Below are positions 1-12,639 of a DNA stretch of 64,000 nucleotides, in pieces (position 1 is the stretch's first letter; the number at the start of each line of letters is the position of its first letter). The notes under the pieces are model-generated. The model was not told the DNA's origin. It made no database searches and worked only from the letters and a program-made list of their open reading frames with translations. The position numbers were made by a program, and so were the translations under genes. This DNA is from Cloeon dipterum (lineage: Eukaryota; Arthropoda; Insecta; Ephemeroptera; Baetidae). The stretch spans positions 14,446,001 through 14,510,000 of the forward strand of contig NC_088786.1 of the NCBI RefSeq assembly GCF_949628265.1, given 5' to 3'.

Positions 1-1011
1 CATTAGCCACGAGCTTAAAAATCCAAATATGGTGACGGATGTTCTCCAGCGCTCCGATATTGATTTTAGTACTGCGTATATTTTTTAAATTTGTATGATG
101 TCAATAAAAGCTGATAACTTCCTTTCAGTTCCCACCGAGTTTCACACCATATCGAGGAGATCTGGGCTGAGCAGAAGGCTTTTTAGTTTAATCTTGCAAG
201 TTCGCGATAAAGTGGTTTACGCCCCGAGTGTATAGTCAGAATTAGCTGCAACAAAAAGACAAAACAGTCTGGCTGTTCAGAACAAAAAAGGCGCGCGTCT
301 CGTATCGGCGAAAGAAGCAGAGAAAGAGAGGGCGACTGAAGAATAATTCTGGAGAAACACTTTTGCAGACGGATCAGACTTTTGTATTCGCTGCTCACAT
401 AAGAAGTTCGGGCTTTATCTTTGTGCTACTCTCACAGCAAGTTGCGGTTTCTTTTGTTTCGAAAAAGCGAGGAGAACAGGGTGGGTTTTGTTTTCATATT
501 GCATAAAAGACTATGGCGCTCTCAGTAATCGAAAAAGTTAAGTGCCCGGCAAAGATGGATTATCACGGCGCAAAATTTGCTTGGCGAAATCATGAACCCG
601 TCGCGAGCAGACTGCGCGAACATCTTCATGTTTTAAACAATTTGTTTGCTCACGAGTTTGCCGCAAGATAATATCAGAGACGTTAAAGTCTCACATCATT
701 GATGAGAGTAAGCTAAGAATGAGATCATGGTACTAGGTGAAATTGATTTAGTTGGCTTTTCATGCTGAAGAATTTTAATTTTAACCACATCTGGCGCTAA
801 TTTAACAGATTTTTCCCAATGTCATACAAATACTTAAACTATTTTAAAGTTATGCCTATCTCTTTCAAACTTAATTTTAAATCGGTGATACACTTTATTG
901 ATATTTTTTTATCAAAATCAAAATTTAATATTAAGATTACAGCATACATAAATATGTATTATAATCTAACTACCAGAAAGATATAACAAGTTTTTATTTC
1001 CAACGATTCAG
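1..1011 (+). other. Intron upstream of the first visible pikachurin exon
   Basis: This stretch ends in a splice acceptor (CAG at 1009-1011) that opens the first recognisable exon. No stretch with LamG, EGF or FN3 character was found in it. A possible acceptor, a pyrimidine-rich run ending in CAG near 128, is followed by short open frames only, so an alternative exon there is unproven. The upstream exons of the gene must lie outside the window. Confidence 0.6.
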
Positions 1012-3136
1012 GTGCCATCGTTCAACGGCTCGAGCTTCCTGCGCTATGAGGGCTTGGGAAACAGTGCCCTTTCTTGGCTCGAAATCAGGCTGGTCTTTAA
1101 GCCCGACTCACCAGACGGCCTTCTGCTGTACAACGGTGGACGAGCTGACGGCGTTGGTGATTTCGCCTCGCTAGCCATTGTCGGTGGTCACCTGGAATTC
1201 ACATTCGACCTGGGCACAGGACCAGCAACAGTCAGGTTAGTACAGAAAATAATTTGATAAAACTCTTATTATATTCTATATTAATGACGCATCTTTTAGA
1301 ACCACATTAAATTAGCTACAGCTCTTGAGATTATTTTGCTTTGTGTTGGCTTTAGGAGCAGGACCGTGGTTAGTCTTCACTCGTGGCACGAGGTGCTGGT
1401 CTCGAGGACCGGCCGCTCCGCCTGGCTGCAATTAGACACGCAACCGCCAAGTCACGCCTCGTCCCCTGGGGCGTTCACTCAACTGATGCTGGCGCAGAGC
1501 CTCTACCTCGGCGGCGTGCCCAGTCTCGAGATTGTTTCGCCCAAAGCCAAGGCTCGCTCCTCCTTTGTCGGCTGCATTCAAAAGGTTTGCATATTTATTG
1601 AGTGTGCGTGGGTGTGTGAGGGTGGCTGGTTCTTCTCGTCAAAAGGGCTAAAATGTTAAGAGTGAAGCTCTCCCTTTGAAAAAAAAAACACAATAAAACA
1701 GCAACAATTTCCAATGACTTGAAAGGAAAAAAGTAGCACATTGAAAAACTGCGCAAACCAACAAGCCAATTGCTGCGTGAATTTCAGAGCAATGTGTCAG
1801 AATCAGTGCAAGCTTTTTTTCTTGCGTTTGAATACTCGCAAACGTCGTCTGTCTTTATTTGTCTAACGTTTCAAGCAAATCTCTTGGAGACAGCATAGCA
1901 GTCCTTTGAGAATTTTACTAGCGAGATAAAATCTGTTCCTCTCTCTATTTATTTATTTATACTCTGCCATTTTCAGTTGGAAATCAATTCGAAGCCGATG
2001 CGGCTGCTTGCCTCAGCGCTGTCGGGCATGAACGTAGTGAACTGCGCCCACCCTTGTTCCACCAGGCCGTGTTCTAATGGCGGACACTGCATCCCGGACC
2101 ACGAATACTTCTACTGTGAATGTCCAAAAGGGTTTAGAGACGTCCATTGTGGCACACCGGCCTCGAAAATCGAGGAGTTGACTTTAGAAGCCATCCCTAA
2201 CGAGCCAATTCCACAGTTCACTGGGCACTCGTACTTGCATTTCACCGACCAGGAGACTATTAAAAGGTAAAATAAATATATTCAAACTAAAATTGATCAT
2301 TTCCAGAATTTGATAACATATAATTATTTAATTTTTGGGTAATTTGCTTGAATATCTCAAAATGAAGATGATAAAAAATATGAAATTAATATTATTTTTG
2401 CAATAAACTTAAAGAGTTTTTGCTCTTCAGGATTGTTAGCAACAAACAGAACATCAACATCAGGTTCAGGACGCGTTCGTCCGGGGGACTGTTGCTGTGG
2501 TCAGGTCGACGCAGCGAGACGGGTGGTGGGGACAGTCTAGCCCTTGGAGTCAGGGCGGGAATGCTCGAGTTACGTTACAACTTGGGCAGCGGAGAGGTGC
2601 TGCTCGTCTATAACTACTCAAGGGTGGACGACGGCCTCTGGCACAGAGCCAAAGCAATTAGGTTTGAGCTTTGTTGCTATACTTGCGAGAATTGTGGCTA
2701 ATTTTATTTTAATGCTCGCAGAAATGACCAAGAGGGCACCTTGATCGTTGACAATGGGCCGATGGTGACGCAGAGGTCGCCAGGACGACTAAGGCAGCTC
2801 AACACAGACACAGGACTTTATATTGGTATGAATGAATTAAACGTTTAAATAAGCCCTTTATTAAAAACATAATTTTAAAATCGCAAAATCCAATTTTGTT
2901 TTTGGTATTTTTCGCCAGAAAAAAGATTACTTGATTGCGATTTTTGCATGATTTCAAAATCAAAATTAACCCTTTAACTCTTTGCAGGTGGTGTTGAAGA
3001 TCCGTCTCGGTTACCAGCGAGTCATTCGTGGCCAGGCTTCGTTGGATGCGTGTCTGACTTCACGCTGGACGGGGACTTCCACGTTCCGCTCGTGCACGGG
3101 GCAGCTTCTGGACGCAACATAGAGCACTGCGAGTAG
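1012..3136 (+). CDS. EGFLAM: Pikachurin (EGFLAM)-like matrix protein, C-terminal part (partial gene)
   Basis: Exons by splice sites and frame: 1012-1235, 1356-1584, 1977-2266, 2431-2661, 2722-2825, 2988-3136, stop TAG. The protein reads as a LamG domain (starting VPSFNGSSFLRY, closing at FVGC...VNC), then one EGF module with six cysteines (HPC, RPC, GHC, FYC, EC, VHC), then a final LamG domain (from IPQFTGHSYLHF to FVGC...IEHCE). Family knowledge: pikachurin, agrin and perlecan all end in LamG/EGF arrays. In vertebrates pikachurin binds dystroglycan at photoreceptor synapses. The last LamG domain, with NLGSG, DGLWHR, LYIGG and the late cysteine, resembles pikachurin more than agrin or perlecan, in my judgement from memory of the family. 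The N-terminal FN3 and further EGF/LamG modules expected for the family are off the left edge. The protein is presumably secreted. The 3' UTR is probably long and its poly(A) site is uncertain (AATAAA at 4180-4185 or 5965-5970). Confidence 0.88.
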
Positions 3137-6100
3137 CTCACTTGATCTCACACTCACGCCTTCATACGAACTGTTCATAGACACACACTCACACTCACAT
3201 AAACACGTCGTTGGCTATGTTATCATTAACAAAAGTATAGTTAGCTCAGGAGCTTATACAACTTGCTAAACAAACACACAAAGACACATTCACAAACACA
3301 CACGTAAAAATACTTGAACGAGAGTCATGAATTTGAGGGATTTGAAGAAGTAGCTGCATTTTCAGACCGGACAGAGAAAGTTTGTTGAATTTCATTCTTA
3401 TCCACTTTTAAACACGCACTCTGTGTATAAATTTAGAAAAAGAGCTGTACACTCGCCGTTTATTTTGATGTCTGGCAATGTTGAGTTTGTGGTGCATGGG
3501 AGAATTTCGAATTTAGTTCGAGGTTCCCTCTCGTGTCAGAATATGTATAACTACAGTCAATTCGAGCTTGGTGGAAGTCCGAGAAATTGGAAGATATGCG
3601 GAGTTCGCATTGAGCTCACCTATTTACTGTTACTGTTCAGTTTTTTCGACGCGCATGACTTATTGGCCTAATGAGAAAGGTAAACTGGCGCTTTTTTAAT
3701 GTGCTGATTTATTGTTTCCGTTCTAGTACAAAAGCATAAAATTAACTCACTTTTTTGTAAGTAAAAAAAAATACAGCTTTGGGCCCTCACTCACAATGCA
3801 TGTGTAAGAAAATGCGACGATCGAGTGTGCTAAATTTCTAGTAACTTGAAAACAATGAGTTTCACGTACTTTAGCAGCGACTTTGTACAATAATTCAAAA
3901 CGTCCTTTTGATGAGAAGTGCGGAGAACGGTCATTTAGTTGATTAGGAGAGTGCTTTTGTCAGACACGTAGTTTGTAACTGAATTGAAAATCATTTAAAT
4001 GTCTGTACCGGCTAAGTAAAGTATGCGTGTTGCTCTTCGACTTTTGTTTAGAAGACGCAAAAGAGTTGACACACGGATTTGAAAGGGTTATCATACTAAC
4101 TATAAAAAGTACATTTAAAAAATACTCTCTGATAATGGACTGAATTAGTAGGTACAAAGATTGGCGAAAACGATTTGAAAATAAAAAAGTTAAACAAAGC
4201 TTAATTTGGAGTTGTAGTCAAAATTGCGCGAGAGAGCTGCGAATATCGGTTCGGGAAGATAAATATAAATATACGACAACACTCTCGATCTGTATAATCA
4301 AATCATATTGTATATCACCTATATTGTATGATATTGTGTTGGCGAGAATTAAAATCTTATTGGTTGTCTGCATTGTGTGTAAATATGCAAAAAAGAGAGA
4401 TTATAAATGTGTTGAAGCGTTTGATGTTAAGTAGCAAAAATGTGTGAGTGCATCTGCCGTGCGTCGAGAGCAAATTCAATGTACGCATTTTGTGCTTTTG
4501 AATCACATATCATTTTGGTGGAATAAGTGAGCGAAAATTAAACAAAATATGCACGCCTCGGAAATTTCCGTTAAAACTAACGCTGCAATTGGGATGAGCA
4601 AAGTACTTTGGGAATTTTTCTCCAAATAGCGTGATCGATCAAATTAAAACTCCTCGTTTCGCACGTGTTAATCTTAGCACGTGCCTATTTTAAATGGCGG
4701 AATTCTCGTTGAGCTAATTGAGTTTGAAACTCTAAAATATAAAAATTTAAACCATTCTGTGAAATTTCACACTTTAATACCTTTTTTGTTTGAATTTCTG
4801 CTGAGCTCAAAATTTGACTAGCCGATTGCATTAAATTTGTGTCAAAGATCAATTTATTTTCATTTAGCTCAATTCTTTCAACTTCGATTTCCGCCTTGCA
4901 AAACAAGTTTTGTCCAGCATGATGTTTTAAGTTAATGTGGAGTCAAAATCGCTAGTTGTGGGACCACGATTTTCACGGCGGACGAGCAATAATGTTGAGT
5001 TTAAAATCGTCAGGGGAGAAAAAAACGTATCCAATTGCAGCCGGTTACGATTTTCCTTCATTCGGACTAGCTGAATGTTTACCCTGAATTCGATCTGCGA
5101 ATTAGAAAAGTTTCTGGAGGGCAAGCAATATTGAAATATAAACTGTTTTCTCTCTCGGCAGCGATTGATTTCCGCGAACAAACCAGAGCAATTTTCTGAA
5201 AGCATATCACTACCTATCTCTCTGGAACAAAAGTAATAAAACAGCAAGGTATGCTTCTATCTCTCTTGTGAAGAGCAAAGAGCTGTATAAAATCGAATTG
5301 TGTGACCTGGGCAGCTAGAACATGCCGCGGCTCGTGGTCGCTTTTAAACAGTGCAGATCGATTTAAAACAACGTGTGTCGATAAGGAGGTAATAATAAAA
5401 ATAATTAAAATGCAACAGCGAAAACATGAATGTGTGTCACTCTATATACGTGCTGTCGGATCTGAATGACTGTGGAAAATGACAGTCTGCAGTGTCGCCA
5501 GAAAAAATAACAAGCACAAAACACACGCAACACTCACACACACTCTCTCTGGTATAAAATGCTCTCTCTGCCTTAATTATATCAACTGTTGTGTATAATT
5601 AATTGAGCTAAATTATTCACGAATCGTACGTATTGCGCGTAAGAAAATCATTTGGTCTAAATTTTTCACACTTTCCGTTGCTCCTCCACCTTTGATGAGT
5701 ATAGTTCTTTAGTCAACTCTGTACTGCAACCAAAGAAAATATTATCTTGTATTTAGTGGTGTTTAGTTGGTAGCGGTAAGATATTAAGCGACGCGACTAT
5801 ACTGTATATTTTATATGTCACACTAACACACTTAAACATGAATCCACGCATATTCTCGGAAAATCAAATTGTTTCGTCGGATGTAAACATTTTGTCTCTC
5901 TAAATTACGATTCAGATGTATACTCACTTTAATTTGAGTACATTGTGGAGTGAGCTATAAATGTAATAAATTTTTATACACATGAGTTGTTTTATTTTAT
6001 GAGCTTCTAACCGATCCCTAAACTGAAACTGAAAATTTAACATACATAATTAATATATCTCATATCAAATAATTATTTTTAATTAAAAAGGAAAATAAAT

Positions 6101-7400
6101 AAATATAGAGGAAGCAGAAAAGTTACTTTTCATACCAAAAAGTTCATTGGATCATAATTATCCAACTCACTGACAAAGATTGCTCTACTTGACCTCAACG
6201 TTAATTATATAAAATATCAAATTATCAATGAAGTCCAGTTATTACAAAATCAATTTTAACGCTTTTTGTCGAAGATTAAAATTTGCGCACGTTGATTTGG
6301 TTGGTCAGGGGTTACTATAAAACACACATAACCTCTGTTTTGGACGATTATTATAATTAATCATGGAGGGGATAGTAGGGCTATTATTGATATTATTTGC
6401 GGGGATGTGGCACGAATGCCACATCCTCAATTCCAAAAATTTCTTTATCTTACTAGTAGATTTAAAGATACCTTTGTTTTCCAGAGTCGTGATTCGTGAT
6501 GGTGTGAATCATCACAGTTCGTCTAGCTAGCTGCTATCCTAGGCCACCTCGCCTTCCACGGACGAAACCGCTTTCAAGCTGCGACGATCTCTGGAAAACA
6601 GATCATACATAGCATGGGCCAACAATTGGACCCGTAGAAAAGTGATCACTTATGTTAACGTCTAGCCTTTATCACCATATTAATTTTTACTAGTTTTCTC
6701 GACGTTCAATTTTGTGAAATTGATCACAACTAACCGCAATCTTAATATTTTTAGCTTTTAAAATTAAAATAATTTCTTTTTTTCGTACAAACGAAATAAT
6801 AATTGCAATTTTATCATCCACGAACCATTTGAGAAACAGCTTACGATCTATTGAACAAATGAAGAACTGTTTAAGGCATGCAAGGTATTCCAGGCGCCAG
6901 ACGTTTCCTTTAATATACCGATTGAGCTGCAGACAAAATTCCTAACATTCAAGAAATGCGTCTGGCCTTATTTGCTTGATAATAACCGAGCTGTAAAATC
7001 GTGAGTAAGACAGGCCCCGGCATTTTGGATTCTGATATCTTCTGTTTTAACCCTGTCTTATCAATTGCTTGTTAAAATATAAAAAAGCCAACATAAAATA
7101 GTCACTCCAGGTTGGGGTTGCAACTGCAATGCAACCCGCGCGTTACATCAGTCACGCAGGTTGCATAATTACAATTTGGACTGTGAGCATTGCTGCCACT
7201 GCGGCAGATCCGATAACTAAAGAAACTCAACAACTCTTCCCTTGCTCGATTCAACCTGTGCCTGGTGTCTCACGTCTCACATGGCCCGCACTCGCTGCCC
7301 AGCTGATCTATGTTGTTGTCAGTTTAAAGTTTTAATTAACCCTGTTTCCTTTGTTAGTTATTTTTTTTCAGTGGATAGGACTAAGGACTAAACAGGGAAG
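3137..7400 (+). other. 3' UTR of pikachurin plus intergenic spacer and DARS2 5' region
   Basis: No supported coding exon was seen. The first part is probably the 3' UTR of the upstream gene, with candidate poly(A) signals at 4180-4185 and 5965-5970. A strong short hairpin lies at 6401-6428. Just before the DARS2 start a pyrimidine-rich run ends in CAG near 7371, so DARS2 may have a spliced non-coding leader. Confidence 0.5.
6401..6428. repeat. Perfect short hairpin
   Basis: GGATGTGGCA (6403-6412) and TGCCACATCC (6417-6426) pair perfectly around a 4-base CGAA loop. One G-T and one G-C pair extend the stem to 12 pairs. Read on the minus strand, the loop is TTCG. The function is unknown. Confidence 0.8.
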
Positions 7401-10400
7401 ATGCTACTGAGAAGAGGATTTTCCCGATTCGCTAGAGATCGAGGAACAACGACTGTCATTGGATTCAGAAATCCAGCTAGGTGTGCCGGCACTGAGGTAA
7501 AAATTACAGCAGAAAAATCCTTATTTAAAATATTGTTAATGATTTAACTTCAATCTATGTACTCAGGCAGCAGTGAAATCAGATTCAAAAAATGTTGACC
7601 AGAAGAAGAGAGAAAGAGGACAGTTTGAGGTTCCTCCTCCAAAATATTTTGGTAAAATATTCCAGAAATTAACTCTATTATTCTAATTAAATTGAAATAT
7701 TAGTAATAATTGCTGTTTTAAAAGAATCAAGATTTTTTTTAATAAAAAATCAAATTGCAACTGGGCCATAAAATATTTCAGCTGGGGCAGTCAAACCGTT
7801 GGATCCAAAGGTCACGAATTTGTATGTTTTCCACCGTACTCACAACTGCGGCGAGTTGCGGAAGACGCATTTAGGCCAGCAAGTGACTCTTTCTGGCTGG
7901 GTCCAGTTCCACCGAGTCAAGGCGAAATTTATGGTGTTGAGGGACAGTTACGGCAGTGTTCAGCTCATATTCTCAGAAGAAGTAACTCATTCGACCAAAA
8001 TCCGCCAATGTTAAACTGACAGAAGACTGTTATTTCAGAAAGTTAAGCCAGAGTGGGACATAGAAAACATTTCCCTTGAATCTGTGATACAAGTCCAAGG
8101 AACAGTATTGTGCCGACCAGAAGGACAGCAGAATCCAGTATGTTGGTGTTAATTACCAAATTTCCAAATATTTATTTGTTGCGTTCAGAATATGCCTACA
8201 GGTGATATTGAAGTTGAGGTCGAAGATTTTGAGCTTTTGAGCAAAGCGAAAAGTGAGCTGCCCATTACTGTCAGAGAACAGGTCAAGGTAGGAATTTTCA
8301 TCTGAACATATAGCTACTTGATCTGAATGTAAATTAGATTACAGAACTGAATCGAATGACCTACCGATATATGGATCTACGATTTCCAGAAATGCAGTCT
8401 CGGCTTAGGTTTAGATCGACAATTCTTTCTGAAATGAGGAAATTCCTTGGTGAAAAGTGTGGATTTGTTGAAGTGGAAACGCCTACACTTTTCAAAAGAA
8501 CTCCTGGGGTAATATTCAATGATAAAGAAGATTTATATTTTCTATTGAAATTTGTATTTTACTCTGAAGGGTGCCCAGGAGTTTATTGTACCGTCACGTA
8601 TGCCTGGCAAGTGCTACACTCTGGTTCAGAGCCCGCAGCAGTTTAAGCAGTTACTGATGGTTGGTGGCATTGACCGCTACTTCCAGGTGAGTGAACGAGT
8701 TTTAAGAAAAAGGTAACATTAAGACACATCTTGGTTTGCAGGTAGCAAGGTGTTATCGGGATGAGTCAGCAAGGCCAGACAGACAGTTGGAGTTCACACA
8801 GGTTAGTACTAATTTTTATATCTTTCATTTAACTATCAAAACATTTTGTGGCACAAAAGGAATGATTATTTTTATACACTCCTCTCTGATCATTTCTTTG
8901 GTGCAATGATTGCCTCGAGTTGAGTCTGAAAATTTAATAACCCTTTTAGCAAAGATAATATTAAATATTAGAGTATAGCCACCTTGAGCTGTTGGTTGGC
9001 CTTTTTGTAGGAGAGAACCTCTTCTCTGTGCTTTTTCTCCTCCGCGTCATGCTTTTCCCTGAGCCGTTGTTGTGCCCTTTCATTCCTAGCTTTCTCCTCA
9101 GTTAGCTCCTGCTGAAGACTGTTAATCTGTCCCTTCAGCTTGTACACCGTCTCCTCCAGGTCCTCCTGACCCTGCACCGACTGCAGTGACTTTCTTATTC
9201 CAAATGCTATGGCACTTTCGTACAAGTGCTCGTAGGTGCTGAGAGTCATTTGCAGCTCATTTCGAACGCGGGCCAGGAGCAGGCCAGCCTCGCTGCAGTT
9301 AAGCGTCGACTGCCGAATCAATTCGTCTTGACGCGATTAAAAATTAATCAATTTTTCTGTCGAGATGAAATTATAGGTACCGAATATTTGCGAATACAAC
9401 TCACGTCGAACAGGGCAAATTCCAGTTTCTCGCGCGTGGCGCTGGCTCAACCTCATATCAAATTCTTCAGCTAAATTTTGAACTTTTTCTCGCGTCGCTG
9501 GATTTGGAGAAACCTATGTTAATAAAATTCAAGAGATGTTTGATTACGCTACAGTTTATGTAATATTGCAACCCAAAATATTAGTTTACTAAATGTATAT
9601 ATATATGTTGCTTAATTGGGATTGGGCAGTAAGATATAAGAATTGAAAAAATGCTTCACTTTCTATCAACAATATTATTTGCAAAAATTTTATTTTCTCA
9701 GAGGTTTCGAAAAGAGGTATGCAAATTCTAAAAAATTAAGCCTTTTTCATAATTTCAATTAGAATTACCTTTTGGATCCAAATCTGGCCATCTTGCTCCC
9801 ATTGCCTTGGAGGTAAAATTGAGTGCAAAATTTCTGCATCTGATCCTGCTGCTTCCTCTAGCTCCGCTGCATTTCCTTTTAACTGAATGAGATTTTGTAC
9901 GCATGACTGCTAACTTGGAAATAAATTACGTTGGATAGGATTTAATTTTGAAATATTAATGCTAATTTGAAAAACATTTTTTTTCTAAATTAGTTAAATG
10001 AGAGCTTGTGACTTTTCTTTAGAACTCATTAGAATTTGGTAAATATTTACCAGCATAGGTATATCATACTCCACCAATGAGTCAGCATTTTGCTTCCACT
10101 TTTCAGCCATTGTTTTCGTTCAAAATTTATGCTAAAAATCGAGGGATTTCAATAGCGACTGATCACAAAGCAAGCACACCCGCCTTGTTTCCTTTGTTTC
10201 CATGGTAGCTAGATACACGTGGCGCAAGCCAATGCGGCCTGCTCTACTCTGACACATATTTGCTCTCATGCATTTTACCCCCTGTTTTTCTTCCCCTTAA
10301 GTTGTTTCTCTTTTTATGGATCTCAAATTAAATTGTAAACAAAAACATTACAAACAATATTTGCTGCAAACTTGAAAATTTATGTTCTTGAAAATTAAAT

Positions 10401-12179
10401 TATACAGTTTGTCTCACTATGCTTAGACCCACAAGGTTGAAGTGAAATTCGTTTCTATAGATTTTATTTTAACTGATGTTTCAGTTGGACATAGAGCTTT
10501 CATTCACAAATCAACAAGGGGTTATGGATTTGGCGGAGGATCTCATTAGCCAATGTTGGCGCTTGACTGTCCAGCCAGACTTGCCAGCTCACAGGTTCCC
10601 TGTTCTCAAATATGACAACGTTTTAAATGATTACGGCACAGATAAACCAGACACTAGATTTGATATGAAGGTACTGCCAATATTAAAGCAAATCTATAAT
10701 ATATTTTCGATATACTTAAATTAAAACGAGTAAATGTTTCAGATAAAAAACATTTTTGAGGTTATTAAACTAATTGTGGATTCATGCTCCCCCACCTTGA
10801 GATCTATTTTGACTGCGAAAGATGGCACACTTGCTGCAATAGTTGTTCCAAAAGGACAGGTCGGATAGTTTTAACCTGAAGTAATTTCCAACTAACTGCA
10901 AATTTTCAGAATGCGTGGCCAAGCAAAAGTTCTTTAGCAAAGCTTGTGAAGGATCAACTGCAGTTGTTCTCCATTCCACTTTGGCTGAAAGGATTTCAAG
11001 TCCCTGATTGCTCTAGCTGGCCAAATTTGGGAGAAAACGAACAAGTCGCCAATGCAATCAGGTCAAAACTTGGTCCCCTCAGCAACCCTGGTGACGTAAT
11101 TTTGATCGCGGCAGGACCCAAGTTTGAAGCTGTAAGTTTATTTAAAATGACCATATTATGTCGTAAATAATTCATTGCAAACGGCCGCTTTGTGCATCAT
11201 TTATCCTTCAACTGTGTATGATTTACAAAAGAAATACTATTTCAGCTGTCGTTGCTGGGCCGCCTGCGTGTTATCGCCGCTGACGAACTGGAAAAAGCCA
11301 CAGGTGTCGCAGTCCGATGCCAAGGACCAAATTTCTTGTGGATTGTCGACTTCCCACTTTTTGAATCTGGAGAGGAACCTGACACCTTGAAACCAACGCA
11401 CCATCCTTTCACACAGCCTCACCCTGAAGACGCCCACCTTTTATTCACTGACCCTCTGAAGGTGAGTTATATGTCTATAGTGTTTAATGTACTTTATAAA
11501 ATGTTTTCATCTTCAACATCGTTATAAATGATATTGCTTGTTCCAAAAGGTTAGAGGTCAGCACTACGATTTGGTGCTTGATGGATGGGAAATTGCTGGT
11601 GGCTCTGTACGGATCCATAATTCTAGCATACAGCGCCGCGTGCTCGGGGAACTTCTGAAAATCAAGCCACATTCTTTGCATCACATGCTGGAGGCCTTTG
11701 ACAGCGGATGCCCGCCCCATGCTGGAATCGCGTTTGGTATGTTAAAAATATTACAAATAATAAAAAAATTCTGATTTTTTTTTCAAACCTCTGCTCAGCA
11801 CATAACATGGGCCATGAGATCACTGAGTCCCAATAACACTGCTTTACTGAACGCTTTACAAAATGTTTAGAAGCGATTTTTTTAGTTTTGTAACTATTTT
11901 TTCAATATTGCATTGAAAATAATTTTAAATTTATCTGATTAGCAACGCACTATAGAACAAGATAATGCCAATGTTAAATAATTACTTTTAATCAGTACTT
12001 CATTTGTTGGATCAGGAATTGATAGACTGATTGCCGTCGCCTGTGGTGCTCCAAGCATCCGTGATGTTATCGCCTTTCCTAAAGCTGCTGGTGGCCGTGA
12101 TCCTATGTCTGGCGCCCCTGTTGATATGACCAAGGAAGACCAGCTCCTCTACCATATCAACTGTCTACCCAAAGACTAA
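7401..12179 (+). CDS. DARS2: Mitochondrial aspartyl-tRNA synthetase
   Basis: Class II synthetase that charges mitochondrial tRNA-Asp. Fourteen coding exons: 7401-7496, 7567-7651, 7782-7981, 8039-8137, 8189-8287, 8338-8508, 8570-8686, 8742-8801, 10485-10670, 10743-10859, 10910-11131, 11246-11461, 11550-11736, 12016-12179. They total 2019 nt, 672 aa, close to the usual ~645. The N-terminus is Arg-rich with few acidic residues ([15 protein letters not shown]), as expected for a mitochondrial presequence. Next comes an OB-fold anticodon-binding region (about 70-160; [16 protein letters not shown]). Motif 1 spans 225-262 ([20 protein letters not shown]), motif 2 follows ([19 protein letters not shown]), then a bacterial-type GAD insertion (about 365-480) and motif 3 at the end ([17 protein letters not shown]). 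No catalytic motif is broken. Intron 8 (8802-10484) is unusually long because it hosts the antisense p28 gene. An ATTAAA at 12199-12204, 20 nt past the stop, is a possible poly(A) signal. Confidence 0.96.
8933..8938 (-). other. Probable poly(A) signal of p28 (ATTAAA)
   Basis: ATTAAA on the minus strand, about 30 nt beyond the p28 stop codon and still inside DARS2 intron 8. Confidence 0.5.
8968..10110 (-). CDS. DNALI1: Axonemal dynein light intermediate chain p28, nested in a DARS2 intron
   Basis: Inner-arm dynein subunit of motile cilia and sperm flagella. Four exons on the minus strand: 10051-10110, 9769-9882, 9381-9513, 8968-9326. They sum to 666 nt, 221 aa, slightly shorter than the usual 240-260. 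Start: ATG at 10108-10110. Family hallmarks seen in order: [20 protein letters not shown] (about 41-60), [17 protein letters not shown] (86-102), then DELIRQ and [36 protein letters not shown] follows, and a charged coiled coil fills about 155-218 ([18 protein letters not shown]). All junctions are GT-AG and keep the frame. The whole gene sits in intron 8 of DARS2 and is transcribed against it. An ATTAAA at 8933-8938 (minus strand) gives a compact 3' end that would not disturb DARS2 exon 8. The X-box at 10196-10209 predicts RFX control in ciliated or germ cells. Confidence 0.95.
10196..10209 (-). promoter_or_regulatory. RFX X-box upstream of p28
   Basis: The minus strand reads GCTACCATGGAAAC, which fits the RFX X-box consensus RYYNYY-N(1-3)-RRNRAC at every position. 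It lies 86 bp upstream of the p28 ATG, the spacing typical of ciliary genes. Just downstream on the minus strand two GGAAACAA-type repeats resemble forkhead sites, though only weakly. Confidence 0.7.
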
Positions 12180-12639
12180 GCATGCCACTCTGTGACAAAT
12201 TAAACCAACCAATGAGTTCATCATTTTGCACTCAGGATCATTCTATGAACATTACAACTTTTTTGTCAGATGGATTGCATAACCATCATTAATTTAATAG
12301 AGTCGCATTACTTTTACTAAATTGTAGCAATTACAATCCACTATAAATCTTGAGGTCAGAATATTGTTATTTTTATTTAAAGGCTCCCTTGAACTTTATT
12401 AACCTTGGCACTCTCATTCGTTGCTAAGGTTCTATCTCCAGTAAGCTACTCTTTTTGCAAACAGTATCATGCCAACAATAATATTCACAGCAACTTTTAG
12501 ATTAACTTTTTAGCTAGAAATCATAATATTATGTTTAAGCATTTTTTTAGTTCTTAAGGGTTGCAGACTACCTTTCATTCAAATTTCGCACCATATTTAA
12601 TCAGGAAAAACTGTTTCATAGAATAGTAGTTGTTCAAAG

